Below are positions 37,196-49,647 of a stretch of 64,000 nucleotides of DNA, one piece after another. The notes under the pieces are model-generated. The model saw only the letters and a program-made list of their open reading frames with translations, made no database searches and was not told the DNA's origin. A program made the translations under genes and the position numbers. Numbering within the stretch: the first letter of the stretch is position 1; each line of letters starts with the position of its first letter. Source of the DNA: Cephalopachus bancanus (lineage: Eukaryota > Chordata > Mammalia > Primates > Tarsiidae); contig JAPVLO010000083.1 in assembly GCA_027257055.1 (NCBI GenBank), forward strand, positions 6,432,001 to 6,496,000, given 5' to 3'.

Positions 37196-38476
37196 TGGAC
37201 ATGTACTCAGAAACAAATGTGTTAGTAGAATCTCATTCAGTAATTAAAGAGCAAAGAGATAACAGTAGTAAAAGAATGAAATTTTAGGTTGAAGCTGTCT
37301 TTAAAACCTGAATCTGCCTGTAAATGGATATATGATATTAATTAAAATCCATGATCCCCTATTAGCCTAAATTTTAAGAAACAGACAAGTCTGACAAGAT
37401 TTTGTGATAAAATAAGGAAGATATTGCTTGTAAATAATATAAAGAGATACACATGTATTGTTATAAAACAATCTAAAGAAATAGTAGCAGCACCTGTCTC
37501 ATTAGGTTCCTGTAAAGTTTAAATGAATTAACCCAGATCTAGAAGTGGTAATTTGAATAGATATATACATGTGTTAGATAACGTGAATCTAGAATAATAC
37601 AGTACAGGTTTATTCTGAATCAAAATATAAAAGATACTAGCTTACACATGGGTTTCCAGAGTGTAAGTGTATTTTAAAGTATCATAGAGCAATTTTTAAG
37701 TAACTGCTAGCTACTTTCCTTTAGGGTGAACTAAAAACATATCAAAGATCCAGAATATTTTATAAGGATAGAAAGAAAATTTTACAAACTGAAAAAATTT
37801 AAAATGTATTAACATGTATAAAAATTTAAAATGTATAACATAGATACATGAAGAGATTTAGTTTTGAAACTGAGTTATTTTTGTCAATGTAATACAGATT
37901 TTGTTACAAGACCAAAATTGAAATATTACGCTATCAACTAAGAAATTACAATTTATAAATCACTGAATACATTGGGATTCCATCTATCTGTCACTATTAT
38001 TATTATTTTCCATTCACTGATAGGTGCCATGTTAGACACTTTATTTAAAATAAGAAGCAATTTCTCTTCCTGTATTTAATGCTTATATATTAGTTGTCCT
38101 TAAAAATTTATTTAAGCTATTTGAAAATATCTTTAAAGATTAATCCATCAAATGAACACTAGGTTATTTTAAACAAAGACAGTACCGTGAAAAAGCATTT
38201 TATTATATCTAGAGACTCAACAGATATATACTATTTCTTTTCAAAATGATCTAGTCCTTAATATTAATTTAACTTTGAAAAGCTGGAATCAAATTTTAGT
38301 TAAAAATATTATTTTGACTTTTTTTGACAAATCATCTCATGATGAAGAAAAGAATATAAATTGATTTTATCTATTAGTTCTCACTTGTATCAGTTCAGGA
38401 TCAGAGGGTGGCAAGTGATTAAACAACTCAAATAAGAATTTTACCTGTGTTCCAACTCTATTATATTCTTTATTAT
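37196..38476. other. Unassigned AT-rich DNA
   Basis: No recognised feature. Confidence 0.4.
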
Positions 38477-38490
38477 AATTAAACTCTTTT

Positions 38491-38770
38491 TTTTTTAATT
38501 GGAGTCTCACTTGATCGCCTAGACTGGAGTGCAGTGGCCGCTGCTGGCCACTGCAGCCTCGACCTGCTGGGCTCCGGCGATCCTTCCGCCTCAGCCTTCC
38601 AAGTAGCCGGAATTACAGGCATGCACTACCACGCCCGGCTGATTTTTTGATTTATTGTAGAGATGAGGTCTTGCTGCCCAGGCGGGTCTCGAACCCACGG
38701 GCTCAGGCAATTCACTCACCTCAGCCTCCCAAAGGCGCGGGATTACAGGCTGAGCCACCGAGCCCGGCTC
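38491..38770 (-). repeat. Young Alu element
   Basis: Antisense dimeric Alu. Perfect 14-bp duplication aattaaactctttt at 38477-38490 and 38771-38784. The right arm carries an unusually long perfect hairpin (38531-38554). Confidence 0.97.
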
Positions 38771-38888
38771 AATTAAACTCTTTTATAGCAGCAGCTACTT
38801 TATCATTCAATACCTTGGTTTCCCTGGGCTTTTTATTACCATTATTAATTTTAAAAACTCATTTGCTAATTTTTCCTCTATAGTATCA

Positions 38889-39193
38889 GTGTTTATATTT
38901 TCTTTAAAATGTTAAAATAACCGCAATGCACTTTGCATTTCTATGAAACAAACTTTTGAAGGGACGATTATGAGGCATAAAATGTATATATATAAGATAC
39001 GTGTGTCCACAAAGAGTATCTTTGTGACAGATAATTTAAATTTATATTTTAGGAATGTGTCCACATATTTGGAAAGTTAATTTTAGTTTCTGGCTATGAG
39101 CAATTCTATTACATGAATTAGCAATAGATTATTGAAAAATAGAAGTAAATGATGTTAGTATATGGAGGAAGTCAGATTGTTTCATACAGAAAT
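38889..39193 (+). repeat. Inverted repeat, left arm
   Basis: Reverse complement matches 40053-40350 along about 300 bp with few differences. An example is aagagtatctttgtgacaga here against its reverse complement in the right arm. No Alu, L1 or LTR signature is seen in the arm. Confidence 0.9.
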
Positions 39194-40052
39194 TCCCCCT
39201 AGTTGCCCCCTAGTGATATGCCATTTATAGAGGACTTTAAACAATAATGTGTGTTATTGGTGTTTATAGATTAATTTAAAGTAGGGTTTGGGACTTTCTG
39301 TTGAAGAAAAATAAATGTCTCACTAAGCATGTACCTGGTTCTATAAAATCAATAATATCGTAAGCTTTTGGCAATCTGATCATTTTGATAAAATCGAATA
39401 AGATCTGACAACAAATTCCAGATTCCTGTTCTTTATGTCTGCTTCAAAATTGAGCCTTGACTGATACTTTATTTGTACCTGACTTGGGTCCGGTAGAACA
39501 TTGTGGGGATCTAGAATCAAGCATCTGTTATCAGAATCTGAGTCACTATTAGCAGTGCAAAAGTTGAGAAAGCTAGAAACAGAGTTTAGGCGAGTGAGAC
39601 CAATCTGGAATTCACACAACATTTCTGCGTCTTCCTGACCTCTTGTCTGACTCAAAAAATAATGATTATGGCTTTATTTTCATCTCCCACATCTTGTGTA
39701 AGTTCCTCCTTTGACTAACTATTGAAACTATTCCAGGTTTGAATGGAATGATCTTCATGCTGTAAATTAAAGAGTAGCCTATTAACAATGTGATAGTATC
39801 TAAAACATTACATTATAAAGGTGACTACAAGCTTGGTGAAAGTGGGTGTAAGAGTGTTGAAGTTGATAATTGAAGAGAAAATGAAAAATGTAAAAGACAA
39901 AAAAAATTATAAAAACAAGTAATAAGCAATAGCAAAAAAAAAAAATGTGTGTACCCAAATCTTGTTTTTCTTCAGCTTTGTGTATTCAACTATGTTAGTA
40001 AATTTTGAATTTATATATCATTACCCGTGGCATAAATTATCAGTGTGCTGGA
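39194..40052. other. Spacer between inverted-repeat arms
   Basis: 859 bp of AT-rich sequence, with an A-tract near 39930-39945. A minus-strand open frame of 91 codons (39380-39655) has no recognised homology and is probably chance. Confidence 0.5.
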
Positions 40053-40350
40053 CATTTCTATATGAAACAGTCTGACTTTTCCACATACTAACATCATTTA
40101 CTTCTATTTTTCAATAATCTATTAGCTAATTCATATAATAGAATTACTCACAGCCAGAGACTGAAATTAATTTTCCAAATATGTGGACACATTCCTAAAA
40201 TATAAATTTAGATTATCTGTCACAAAGATACTCTTTTTGTACACACACATATATATATTCTGTGTCTCATAATCCTCCTTTCAAAATTTTATTTTAAAGA
40301 ATTGCAAAGTGCATTAAGGTTATTCTAACATTTTAAAGAAAACATAAATA
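40053..40350 (-). repeat. Inverted repeat, right arm
   Basis: Mirror partner of 38889-39193. Differences are mostly point changes, plus a shift in a TA/CA tract near 40242-40262. Confidence 0.9.
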
Positions 40351-40424
40351 TCTATTAAAAAAAAAAAGTTGGTTTTTCAGTTAATTTGTTTCAATTAATA
40401 TATGTGAAGTGAAATTATAAAATG

Positions 40425-40612
40425 AGCATATGTATATGGATTTGTGTATATTTATTTATATGCCATATGTGAACGCATACACATGCATACCACAATATAA
40501 GTATGTGTATGTTTTTATGCATATATTTCTCATATATGTATACACTAATATATGTATGTATGCATAGCTGATATATACATACATGTGCATACGCACTTAT
40601 ACATATACATTT
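40425..40612. repeat. Alternating TATG/CATA-rich simple repeat
   Basis: Degenerate run of tatgtgtatg, atgcatac and similar words. A related TG/TA tract lies at about 41025-41085. Confidence 0.75.
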
Positions 40613-41540
40613 CTCAGTAAGTTGTTGCTTAATTAGGTTGTAATATCAATAAAATAAATTTCTTTGAGTTACAGGAAATATATTTCTGGCACAAATTACA
40701 GATTCACTGAAGCTTTGTTTTACATACTTTTGCTCCAAGATCTAGAAAGAAGGAATAGTTCTTAATGGAGACATTGCAGTTCAGACAAAAGTGAGATGAC
40801 AGATGTGATGTCTCTAAAAGTTTTTGCAAAGAAAGTAACTATGTATTAAGTTTTTTTCTATTACTTTGGTCCAAAAGAAGTCACAAGTCCAAGACTGATG
40901 TCAATGGTGTGGGAAATTAAATTATTTCAAAGGGAAAGGAGAAAAATATGTGAGAAACAAGAATGATGAGAAAGTGTGCCTGAAACATGTGCATGCACAC
41001 ACACAGAGATTAACGTATGCGTCAGTGTTTGTGTTTATATATATGTGTGTGTGTATGTATTTATATTTGTATTTGCATACTTGGTTTGTGTATGGGATGC
41101 ATTTAGATGCCCTTATGGTATAGAAAAGAATATCAGTGAGAATATTTACTACCTATATCTATGATATAAAGAGAGAAACTTCGACTTGAAAAAATGTTTC
41201 CTTATAAACTTTTTAAATAAAGCAATCATCAGGGAGATGTGGTCAACATAACTTTAATCTCAAAAGTAAAAAAAATATATATTTTAACGTGAAATAAATA
41301 TAAAATATATAAATACACTTTACAGAATATTTGTTCGTAGTTTGTAAAAAAAATTCTTTATTTGCATAACATCTTTATTAAGGCAGAATTCACAAAAAAT
41401 ACACTGAACACATACAAAATCTCAATTCAAATATTCTTACTTTTTACTCTATCTTAAGACGTATTTAATCATTTACCTTGAGTACATCAGCTTTCCATAA
41501 CACTCTTTTATCAGATTCAAGAAGTTCAATAAGAGTTTTG

Positions 41541-41610
41541 TTGTTGTTGTTGTTTTGAATTGGAGTCCACTCTGTCACCCAGACTGGAGTGCAGTGGACG
41601 CTCCCGGCCA
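41541..41610 (-). repeat. Severely truncated Alu (right-arm end)
   Basis: TTG-repeat tail, then gaattggagtccactctgtc to gctcccggcca. Only about 70 bp of the Alu 3' end remains. Confidence 0.8.
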
Positions 41611-41636
41611 TGTTGTTGTTTTTTAATAAATAGTGG

Positions 41637-41932
41637 GGCCGGGCGTGGTGGCTCAGCCTGCAATACAAGGACTTTGGGAGGCTGAGGTGAGATGATTGCC
41701 TGAGCCCAGGAGTTAGAGATCAGCCTGGACAACTTGGTAAGACCTGCTCTTTACAATAAACCACATAAACTAGCAAGGCACGGTGGTATGCTTCTGTAGT
41801 TCCAGCTACTTGGAGGGTTGAGGCAGAAGGATCACCTGAGCCCAACATATTGAGGTTGTGGTGGCCGTGAACATGTCACTGTACTCCAGCCTGGGTGACA
41901 AGAATGAGACTCCAACTCAAATAAATAAATAA

Positions 41933-41962
<30 letters not shown>
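41637..41962 (+). repeat. Alu element with AAAT tail
   Basis: Sense dimeric Alu (ggccgggcgtggtggctcag) of an older type (gagttagagatcagcctgg in the left arm), with a tail expanded to (AAAT)n. Duplication aataaatagtgg at 41625-41636 and 41963-41974. Confidence 0.93.
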
Positions 41963-41967
<5 letters not shown>

Positions 41968-42027
41968 ATAGTGGTTTAATTTTGTTAAATTATTTCCTGT
42001 ATATCCAGATGATACTATATGTATTTT

Positions 42028-42170
42028 TTTATTTTTTCTCATAAAGATGTGGGGTACAATTCAGGGTTAGGTATACAAACATTGATTATGCAGTTACCCT
42101 TGTTGATGAGATGTACCCCTTCCTCCCCTCACAGTTTCCTTCAACTGCCAATCCTACCCCGAGGTAATAC
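42028..42170 (-). mobile_element. L1 3' UTR fragment, antisense
   Basis: gatgtggggtacaattcagg and acccttgttgatgagatgta match the L1 3' end used throughout the window. Truncated within the 3' UTR. Confidence 0.85.
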
Positions 42171-43037
42171 TATATTTTAATGAGTATTTTATATATTTTC
42201 AAACAATAATGATTTTTAAATGATGAACTATTGTTTTATTTCTGTGATTAATCTTACTTGTACTAATGCATTACTGTTTTTATATATGTTGAAAGCTGTG
42301 TAATGGTAATTTTTAAATAATTGATGACTACACTCATGAGGGATATATATTTTTCTAACTCCTTGGATTTTATATCATGTAATACTGCCTTCATAAAATG
42401 AATTTAAAAGCATTCAATTTACCTTCATTTTCAGAGATAATTTGCATATAATTGTTAGTATTTCTTTTAAAGATGGCTTACAGTACAACTTCACAAACAA
42501 AGTGCAGAGATTATTTAGACTGGAAGCTTAGGTAAAACAAGCAATGAAGTGGGCTCAATTTCTCTTGTTTAATAAGAGATGTGTTTGAAAAGAAGAAAAT
42601 GATCATGCCTATGTAAAACAGAAGCCATCAAAAAACTTACTTGGATTAAAAATTGCTGCAAGACAGAAATGTTTAAGTTATGACTTGAATTTCAATTACA
42701 CATTTTTCAACCTCTAAAATGAATGTTCAATAAAAATATGTGGCACTCTTTTTATTATAATTTCAAGATAGTAAATACACATATATTTATATAATTTTTT
42801 TGGTTGATTAAGCAGTTAGGTTCAACTAAATATATTGGGTACATTATTAACATAATTATCATTCATATTTGTATTACATAACAATAATTTAAAATTTACA
42901 TTAATATATTTTTTCAAAAATTAATCGTGATAATTTCTATTATTAATAGTATATCTAAAATATACAATATTTACTTCAAAAAAAGAATACTTTGTGATAA
43001 TTCCTTCACATTTTAGAAATCATTCTATTCTATGATT
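42171..43037. other. Unassigned AT-rich DNA
   Basis: No recognised feature. Confidence 0.4.
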
Positions 43038-43050
43038 AAGATCAGCAATA

Positions 43051-43330
43051 GCAAGCCGGGCTCGGTGGCTCAGCCTGTAATCCCGCGCCTTTGGGAGGCT
43101 GAGGTGAGTGGATTGCCTGAGCCCGCGGGTTCGAGACCCGCCTGGGCAGCGAGACCTCACCTCTACAAAAAATCAGCCGGGCGTGGTAGCGCGTGCCTGT
43201 AATTCCGGCTACTCGGAAGGCGGAGGCGGAAGGATTGCCGGAGCCCAGCAGGCGAGGCTGCGGTGGCCGGAAGCGGCCACTTGCACTCCAGTCTGGGCGA
43301 CGGAGTGAGACTCCAACTCAAAAAAAAAAA
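43051..43330 (+). repeat. Young Alu element
   Basis: Sense dimeric Alu with intact GCGGGTTCGAGACCCGC at 43125-43141. It has a shorter central linker (ctacaaaaaatcagcc, lacking the aataaatc). Duplication agatcagcaata at 43039-43050 and 43331-43342. Confidence 0.97.
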
Positions 43331-43344
43331 AGATCAGCAATAAA

Positions 43345-44429
43345 AAAATCTGTATTTTATTTATTCACCATTAGTTACACATAATTTTGAACTAGTATTT
43401 ATTATAAAACATACTCTGGAAAATATTTATTTTCCTCACTTTTATTTTTTACTGAAAATATATTTTTTAATCTACAGTATATTTCTGTCACCAAATATAT
43501 TAATACTTTTATATTTTTATATTTGTAGTTATAAATGTTTTCATAGTAAAGAACTTTCTATTTTTCAGTTTTTCATATAACTTAAATGTAACAAGCCAAA
43601 TCAATTAAAAGCATGTTTTTATATTATTTTTCATACATCAAAAGCATTAATGCATTTTTAATAAGAATGCAAAAGTCACATTGTTATTATCTAAAGCAAA
43701 AGTTAAATTAACTTTTTATTTTAAAAAGTCTAAATTATAAGCCACTATTTTTAATTGAGGTAATTTTGATAGGTGTATCTATTCTTGAAAACAGCTAAAA
43801 TTATATTGTTTAATCTCTATAGAATAGTTAAAACTAGTTTTTAATATTAAAGTTTCAAACACTATCCAGATTCTGAACATTGTAGTGGTTGTAGACATCC
43901 TGATATTTCATCTGATCCTCTCATGTCTTACATAGGCTCAATTATGACACCCACATTATTCCTTCTTAACTTTTACCTTGTTAACCATAGAAAAAGAAAT
44001 AGGGAGTGAAGATGTAAATATTTGTATAGTTTTCATGACTATGAATATAGGTAGTTCCCAATTTATAAGTATTATATTTATAATATTGCTATTTTATTGC
44101 ATGGAAAATAATTTTTTGTTGTTTTATTAACAAATTTATTTAATCTCTTGGAATTTTCTTGGTTCAGTAACTCTTGGTTTTTTAAAAAATCTCTCCTGTT
44201 GATTTCTTTTTTATGCAACAATCTCCTGTTTTTTTCTTCCACTTTATCTCCAATGTTAGCCCAGTTTCTTCTCTTTCATATTTAAATCTTAGAATGTTAT
44301 CTTTTTTGGGACCTCTTCTGATTCTGTATATCAGGAAAATTATACATCCAACAACTTATATGAAATGTTAGTACCATCTCTCAAGTTAGAATTTGGGGAT
44401 TCAGCCTTGAGTTAGCTCCTTTTTTCTCA
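43345..44429. other. Unassigned AT-rich DNA
   Basis: No recognised gene or repeat. Confidence 0.4.
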
Positions 44430-44580
44430 TAAGAATGCTTGTGTTTAACTTCTACATATTTTTCTAATAAATTCACTTATCTTCATCTCCATTGCCACCA
44501 TTCTGATTTAAGCCACCATCATCTCTGAAACTTTCTGCTTCAATTTCTAGTCTTCCATTTTCATTAATATTTCCTGTAAT
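44430..44580 (-). repeat. Fragment of ancient repeat (family of 62105-64000)
   Basis: Antisense match: tcttcatctccattgccacc and aagccaccatcatctctgaa correspond to the reverse of the family's ggcttggactagggtggtag and cagtggagatgg blocks. Confidence 0.5.
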
Positions 44581-47500
44581 GCATTATAAAACTAAATTAT
44601 AATGTTATAATTGGTAACTTAATATTAATACACTAAAACACACTCAGATCATAAGGAGAAAGGTAGAGTAAGGGACAGGAAAAAATAGAGTTCCCTCTAC
44701 TATTCTGAGAGCAGAATCACTCCCAAGCATACTTTTTAGTCAAAATTAAATTCATCAATTTGAATGTAATCACTAGCAATTACATTTTTTTGCAACAGAA
44801 AACAAGTCAAGCCAGTATAACCACAACATACACAGATATATTAAGAATAAAAGGCTTAAAGATCTCAAGGACAAGTATGCAATGTGTTTCACAAAGGAAC
44901 TAGAATACTTTTTGCAATAATATTTCTGTAGAGTCTTAGCGTGTGTGCATGTGTGTGTGTGGGGGGGGGTTCCCATATCATTTATATCCTCTCTGAGGAT
45001 TAGATTTATCTTCTTCTTAGTCATAAAATAGATAGTTATGAATATGAATTTATGGACAAACTTTATAAAATGATCTATGAAGACATGCTTCTGCAATTCG
45101 TTTTATACATCTCTTTAGGCCTATCATGGGAAAATTTGATTTACATCTGCCCTAGTACGTCAAACTGTGTCATGCTCCCCGTCTGCCTCCAATTACATTT
45201 TTGTTTCCTGGAGAGGTTTGTCTCAGTTGTTTTTTAAGGAAAACATCAATATGCTGACTAATAAGTTTCAAATAGAGTTAAAATTTTTTTTAGGTGATGT
45301 GTAAGTAGAGTGGATTACAATTAAATGCATGTTTTTATACTACAAAGTAAGAGATTGGATAATTTAGTTTAAGAGCAATACACATTAACTCACTCAGATT
45401 TTTTCAAGAGTTTATTTTTTTAGGCTGTGTTATTTGGAATATAGACTCAAAAACAATATTTTCTGGAGGATTATATTAATTTCTGAGTTCTATGCTCTAA
45501 GAGAAAATTAGAAATTATTGAATGTCTAGTAGAATACATTTGATGATAAAAATTTAGAAACAATATAAAAAACAAAATTATTGCAATTATTCGAGATATT
45601 TAAGTTTGACAGAAGGTTTTTGTTTTGTTTTTGTTTCTATTTTTGTAGAGTTCGTGATGTCTGTGGCATTTTAAAAATATATTTAAAGTTGTTAAAAAAT
45701 AGTTTGAAATCTTGTCTCTTGTTTGAGATGTAGGTCATGAGAGCCATCACAAACTGTTTAAAAAACAATAGTAAAAATGCTAATCATAATTACATCATTA
45801 ACTTTCCTATATGGTCCAGATATCACATAGAAACTTAAAAATCTGTTTGCTTTAAATGTCAAAGAATAAATTGAAATCACTGAGAACTGCAAATACCTAA
45901 CTGACCTTACTATAAAAATAATCAGAATACATATTTATTTAACACTCACTAGAACCATTTTTATTTCTTTTTGTACTTTTTGGAGCAAACCTAATTTTTT
46001 CTACTGTCTTGACATTTTTACTACTTTGTATGCCTCATCAGTTTAAAACATTTACTTCTGTGACTGCTGAACCATTGAGCAAATTGGTTCTTGAGATCAA
46101 TATCCTTGCTCTAAAAAGGAAGAAGTCATGTCATAGATACACAGGTGTCTGGCAATGTTTATTCACTGACAGAAGTTCATTTTCTACTGTTGATAGTTGG
46201 CAAAGTGACACTCCATTTTAGGTCTTTAATCATTTAAACTGATTCCTAAGAAAGCTACAACTTGAAGGGAAAAAAAAGGAAAGCAAGCTCAATGTACTAT
46301 CAAATAAAAATGGCCAATCAGTCAACACAGACACCCTCTTTTCGAGCAATCAGCAACAGCTGTCTCCCAATTAAGGCTATAATTTTGCAGGTGTTCACAG
46401 AAGACTATGTCAAAATAAATCCACTTATTTAAAATGTTTTGAAGCTTTATGAAGTCTTTATAGATATAAGTTCAGGGAAAAATGTGGCTGGAGTTTTCAG
46501 ACAACTTATTTATAAATGTCAAGATACTCGGGTAAAATGAAACAGGGATCAAAACAAAAAGCCTTTCAAAAAAAAAATCATTCCCTTATTATTTGTAAAG
46601 ACACACAGCAAAAGAGAGTTTGAAAAGCATCACATGAAATTTGTAGAAAAAGATGGTATCATATTCAGTGTATTTCTCAACTGCTTATAGAAAAATATTC
46701 ACTAGTAATTATCTATCTACATATTTGTGCCATAGTATATACATACAAGATCACTCCTGTGGAATGATTTTAAATCAATTTTATAAATATTATTTTGTAT
46801 ATAAAACAGTCACTTTAAAATGTCTTTGAACATTTTTAAACAGTCACTTTATGTTTTACCTTGCTTAATGATAGCAAGGTAATATTGTCCATTCAAATTC
46901 CCTTAACTTCTAGAGATTTTGAGATTTGAGGTTTAGAACTTACCTAGCCAAGAAATTTATATTTTTATCAGACAAACCCAGTAACTATGATAGAGAAAGC
47001 CTACTCAGATAGTATTTTTAAAAACCCTGCTCTAAATATATATAAATAAAAATAAAGTTAGAAGATTGAAATTTCCTTTCAAATATGTATCTTTAAAAAG
47101 GCTGATTTCCAAACAAATATATACTAGTTATCTACATACTCCAAATAGCTTTTGAGGATGAATAGTTTTTTCTTTCTCTAAACCATTCACTTATAATAAT
47201 GATGTGTCTGTTTTGTTATTAAATAAACCTTATCATGAAGGTTTACTTATCTATAACACTAGGAATTTGTAAAGTTCAATTATTTAATGTTTACATGATA
47301 CTATGAAGACTAGATATTTTGAGTAAGCACTAAGTATTATTGCGGGTATTAAATATCAGAGTTATCAACATTTGACAGCAGCATATGAAACAATTTCCCT
47401 AGGATTGCATAAATTGCCTGAGTTAAATATATAGTTTAGAATGACAGGATATTTTAATTGTTTATAAGGGAAGGGAAGGGCCCACGTCGTTAAAATTAAA

Positions 47501-47924
47501 ATAAATAAATAAACAAATAAATAAATAGAAGAGAAGGGCTTTATTTGTCCTTACTACTTTATTACTGTTATTAGGAGATATTTGAAATACATTATATTAA
47601 AAATTAGAGGAACAGAAATTAAGCTGATAGCTGATGTGCGAATAGCAGTGATGAAGACAGAAGACAAAAGAAATGTTTTCTTAAAGTGCTGACAAATAAT
47701 AAATGCTTATCTAGAATTCTTTCACCAAAGAAATGTTCATTAAGAGTAAAGGTTTAAAAAAAATGTTCTACAGCTTTTGCGGGTAGAAATATAAATTACC
47801 ATAGCTACTTATGTATTTACTTGTTTGAAATGATAAGTGTGCCAGCTGTAAGTATACAATTTAATGACATTTTACAAACACACCTATGGAAGCAAAACCC
47901 AAATCAAGATGTAGATTACAACTA
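44581..47924. other. Unassigned AT-rich DNA
   Basis: A short TG/G tract lies at 44940-44970. No other feature was recognised over about 3.3 kb. The short open frames look random. Confidence 0.4.
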
Positions 47925-49070
47925 ATCACATGCAGAAGAATGAAACTGGACTGTTTCCTCTTCCATATACAAAATGTAACTCAATATGGATGAAAGGCTT
48001 TCATGTAAGACCTCAAACTATAAAAATTCTAGAAAAAAGCTTTGGAAACATTCTTCTGGACATTGGACTAGGCAATAAATTTATGATGAGGATCTCAAAA
48101 TCAAACACAGTAAAAATTAAAATTGACAAGTAGTACCTAATTAAACTAAAGAACTTTTATACAGTATAAGAAATTATCAAGAAAATAGACAACCTGCAGA
48201 ATGGGAGAAAATATTTGCATGTGATAAAGGCCTAATAGAATCCAAAAGAAACTTAAATGGATCAACAGAAAAAGAAAATTAAAAAGAGGACAAAAGACAT
48301 TTCTCAAAAGAAGTCATGCAAGCAACCAATAAACATATGAAAAAAATCCTCCTCATCATTAATCATCAGAGAAATGCAAATCAAAATCATACTAACAAAC
48401 CATCTTATACCCATAAGAATTGCTATTACTAAAAAGACAAAAAACAACAGATGTTGGTGAGGTTGTAGAGAAAAGGCAACACTCATATACTGTTGGTAGA
48501 AATGTAAGCTACCTCAGTGTCTGTCGAAAGCAGTATGGAATTTTCTCAGAGAACTAAAAATAGATTTGCCATTTGACTCAGCAATGTCATTACTTAAAAA
48601 GACACTTGCATTCACATGTTTATTGCAGCACTATTCACAATAGCAAAAACATGGAACTATAACTGTATTTGTATGTTCGTGACAGCATGAATCACAATAG
48701 CAAAGTTATGGAATCCACTTAAGTGTCCATAAACAACTGACAGAATAAAGAAAATGTGGCACAGTTGCGTGCATACAGCTGGCGACCGTTATTCTAAGTG
48801 AACTAACTTGGAAACAGAGAACCCAATACTGCATATTCTCACTTACAAGTAGCAGCTAAACACTGGGTACACATAGACATGAAGATGGAAATAACAGACA
48901 TGGGAGACTCTTGAAAAGGGAGAGGGAAATAAAGGCTAAAAACTTCCCACTGGGTATCATGCACACCATTTGGGTGGTGGGTTTAATACATGTCCAAACC
49001 TCACTATCACATAATATACCCATGTACAAACCTGCACATATATTCCTTAAAACAAAAAAAAAAATGAAAA
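47925..49070 (+). mobile_element. Older L1 3' portion, sense
   Basis: Decayed ORF2 C-terminus (LPYTKCNSIWMKGFHVRPQT and a later MFIAALFTIAKT-like block in broken frames). The 3' UTR is unlike the young L1s: it has gggagactcttgaaaaggga and ends catgtacaaacctgcacata plus an A tail. This fits an older primate L1 subfamily. Confidence 0.85.
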
Positions 49071-49089
49071 TATTTTTTTCACATAAGTT

Positions 49090-49489
49090 TGCATGGCACT
49101 TATTTTTCTTCCTCATTTTAAGCATCTTCATCTATGGGTTTCTGGATTAGAAATGCTTAAAAGTCAGCTCTAAGTTGTATTTTCCTCCTCTGAAGGGAAA
49201 GTATCTTTTTCTCTGGATGGTTTTAAGACAGTTTTTTTCTTAATTTTTAGCAGTTTTGGGTATTTTTTACTGGTGTATTTTTCTTTTTCCTCCCATTTTG
49301 TAGTTCATAAACCTTCTTGAAACCATAGTGTTTCTTCTTTCATTTTTAAAAATTTTGACCAGATTTTCTTCAATTTTTCTTCTATATCATCTTCTTTTTC
49401 CTTGCCATTTGAAAACACAAATGTGTGTGTGTGCGTGTACACACATATGTATATATGTCATATTCTATAGAATGCCAACACTGTTTTCT
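49090..49489. other. T-rich spacer
   Basis: T-rich unassigned DNA with a short TG/CA tract at 49422-49446. Confidence 0.5.
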
Positions 49490-49647
49490 TTTTAAAAATG
49501 TTTTATTTTGAAGATGTGGGTAAAATTCAGGGTTAGATATGCAAATGTTCATTATGCAGGTACACTAGTTGATTAGATGTTTCACCCCTCTCCTGAGGTA
49601 GTTTCCCACTATTGCCAAATTATTTCCTACAGTATTGTGATAATTGT

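Noticed and set aside
39380..39655. 91-codon minus-strand open frame in the spacer of the large inverted repeat
   Set aside because: It looks like a chance frame: no motif, and nothing around it resembles a promoter or exon structure.
41541..41962. A single rearranged Alu with one arm inverted
   Set aside because: The right-hand copy is a complete Alu with its own target duplication aataaatagtgg, so the left 70-bp piece is a separate truncated Alu.
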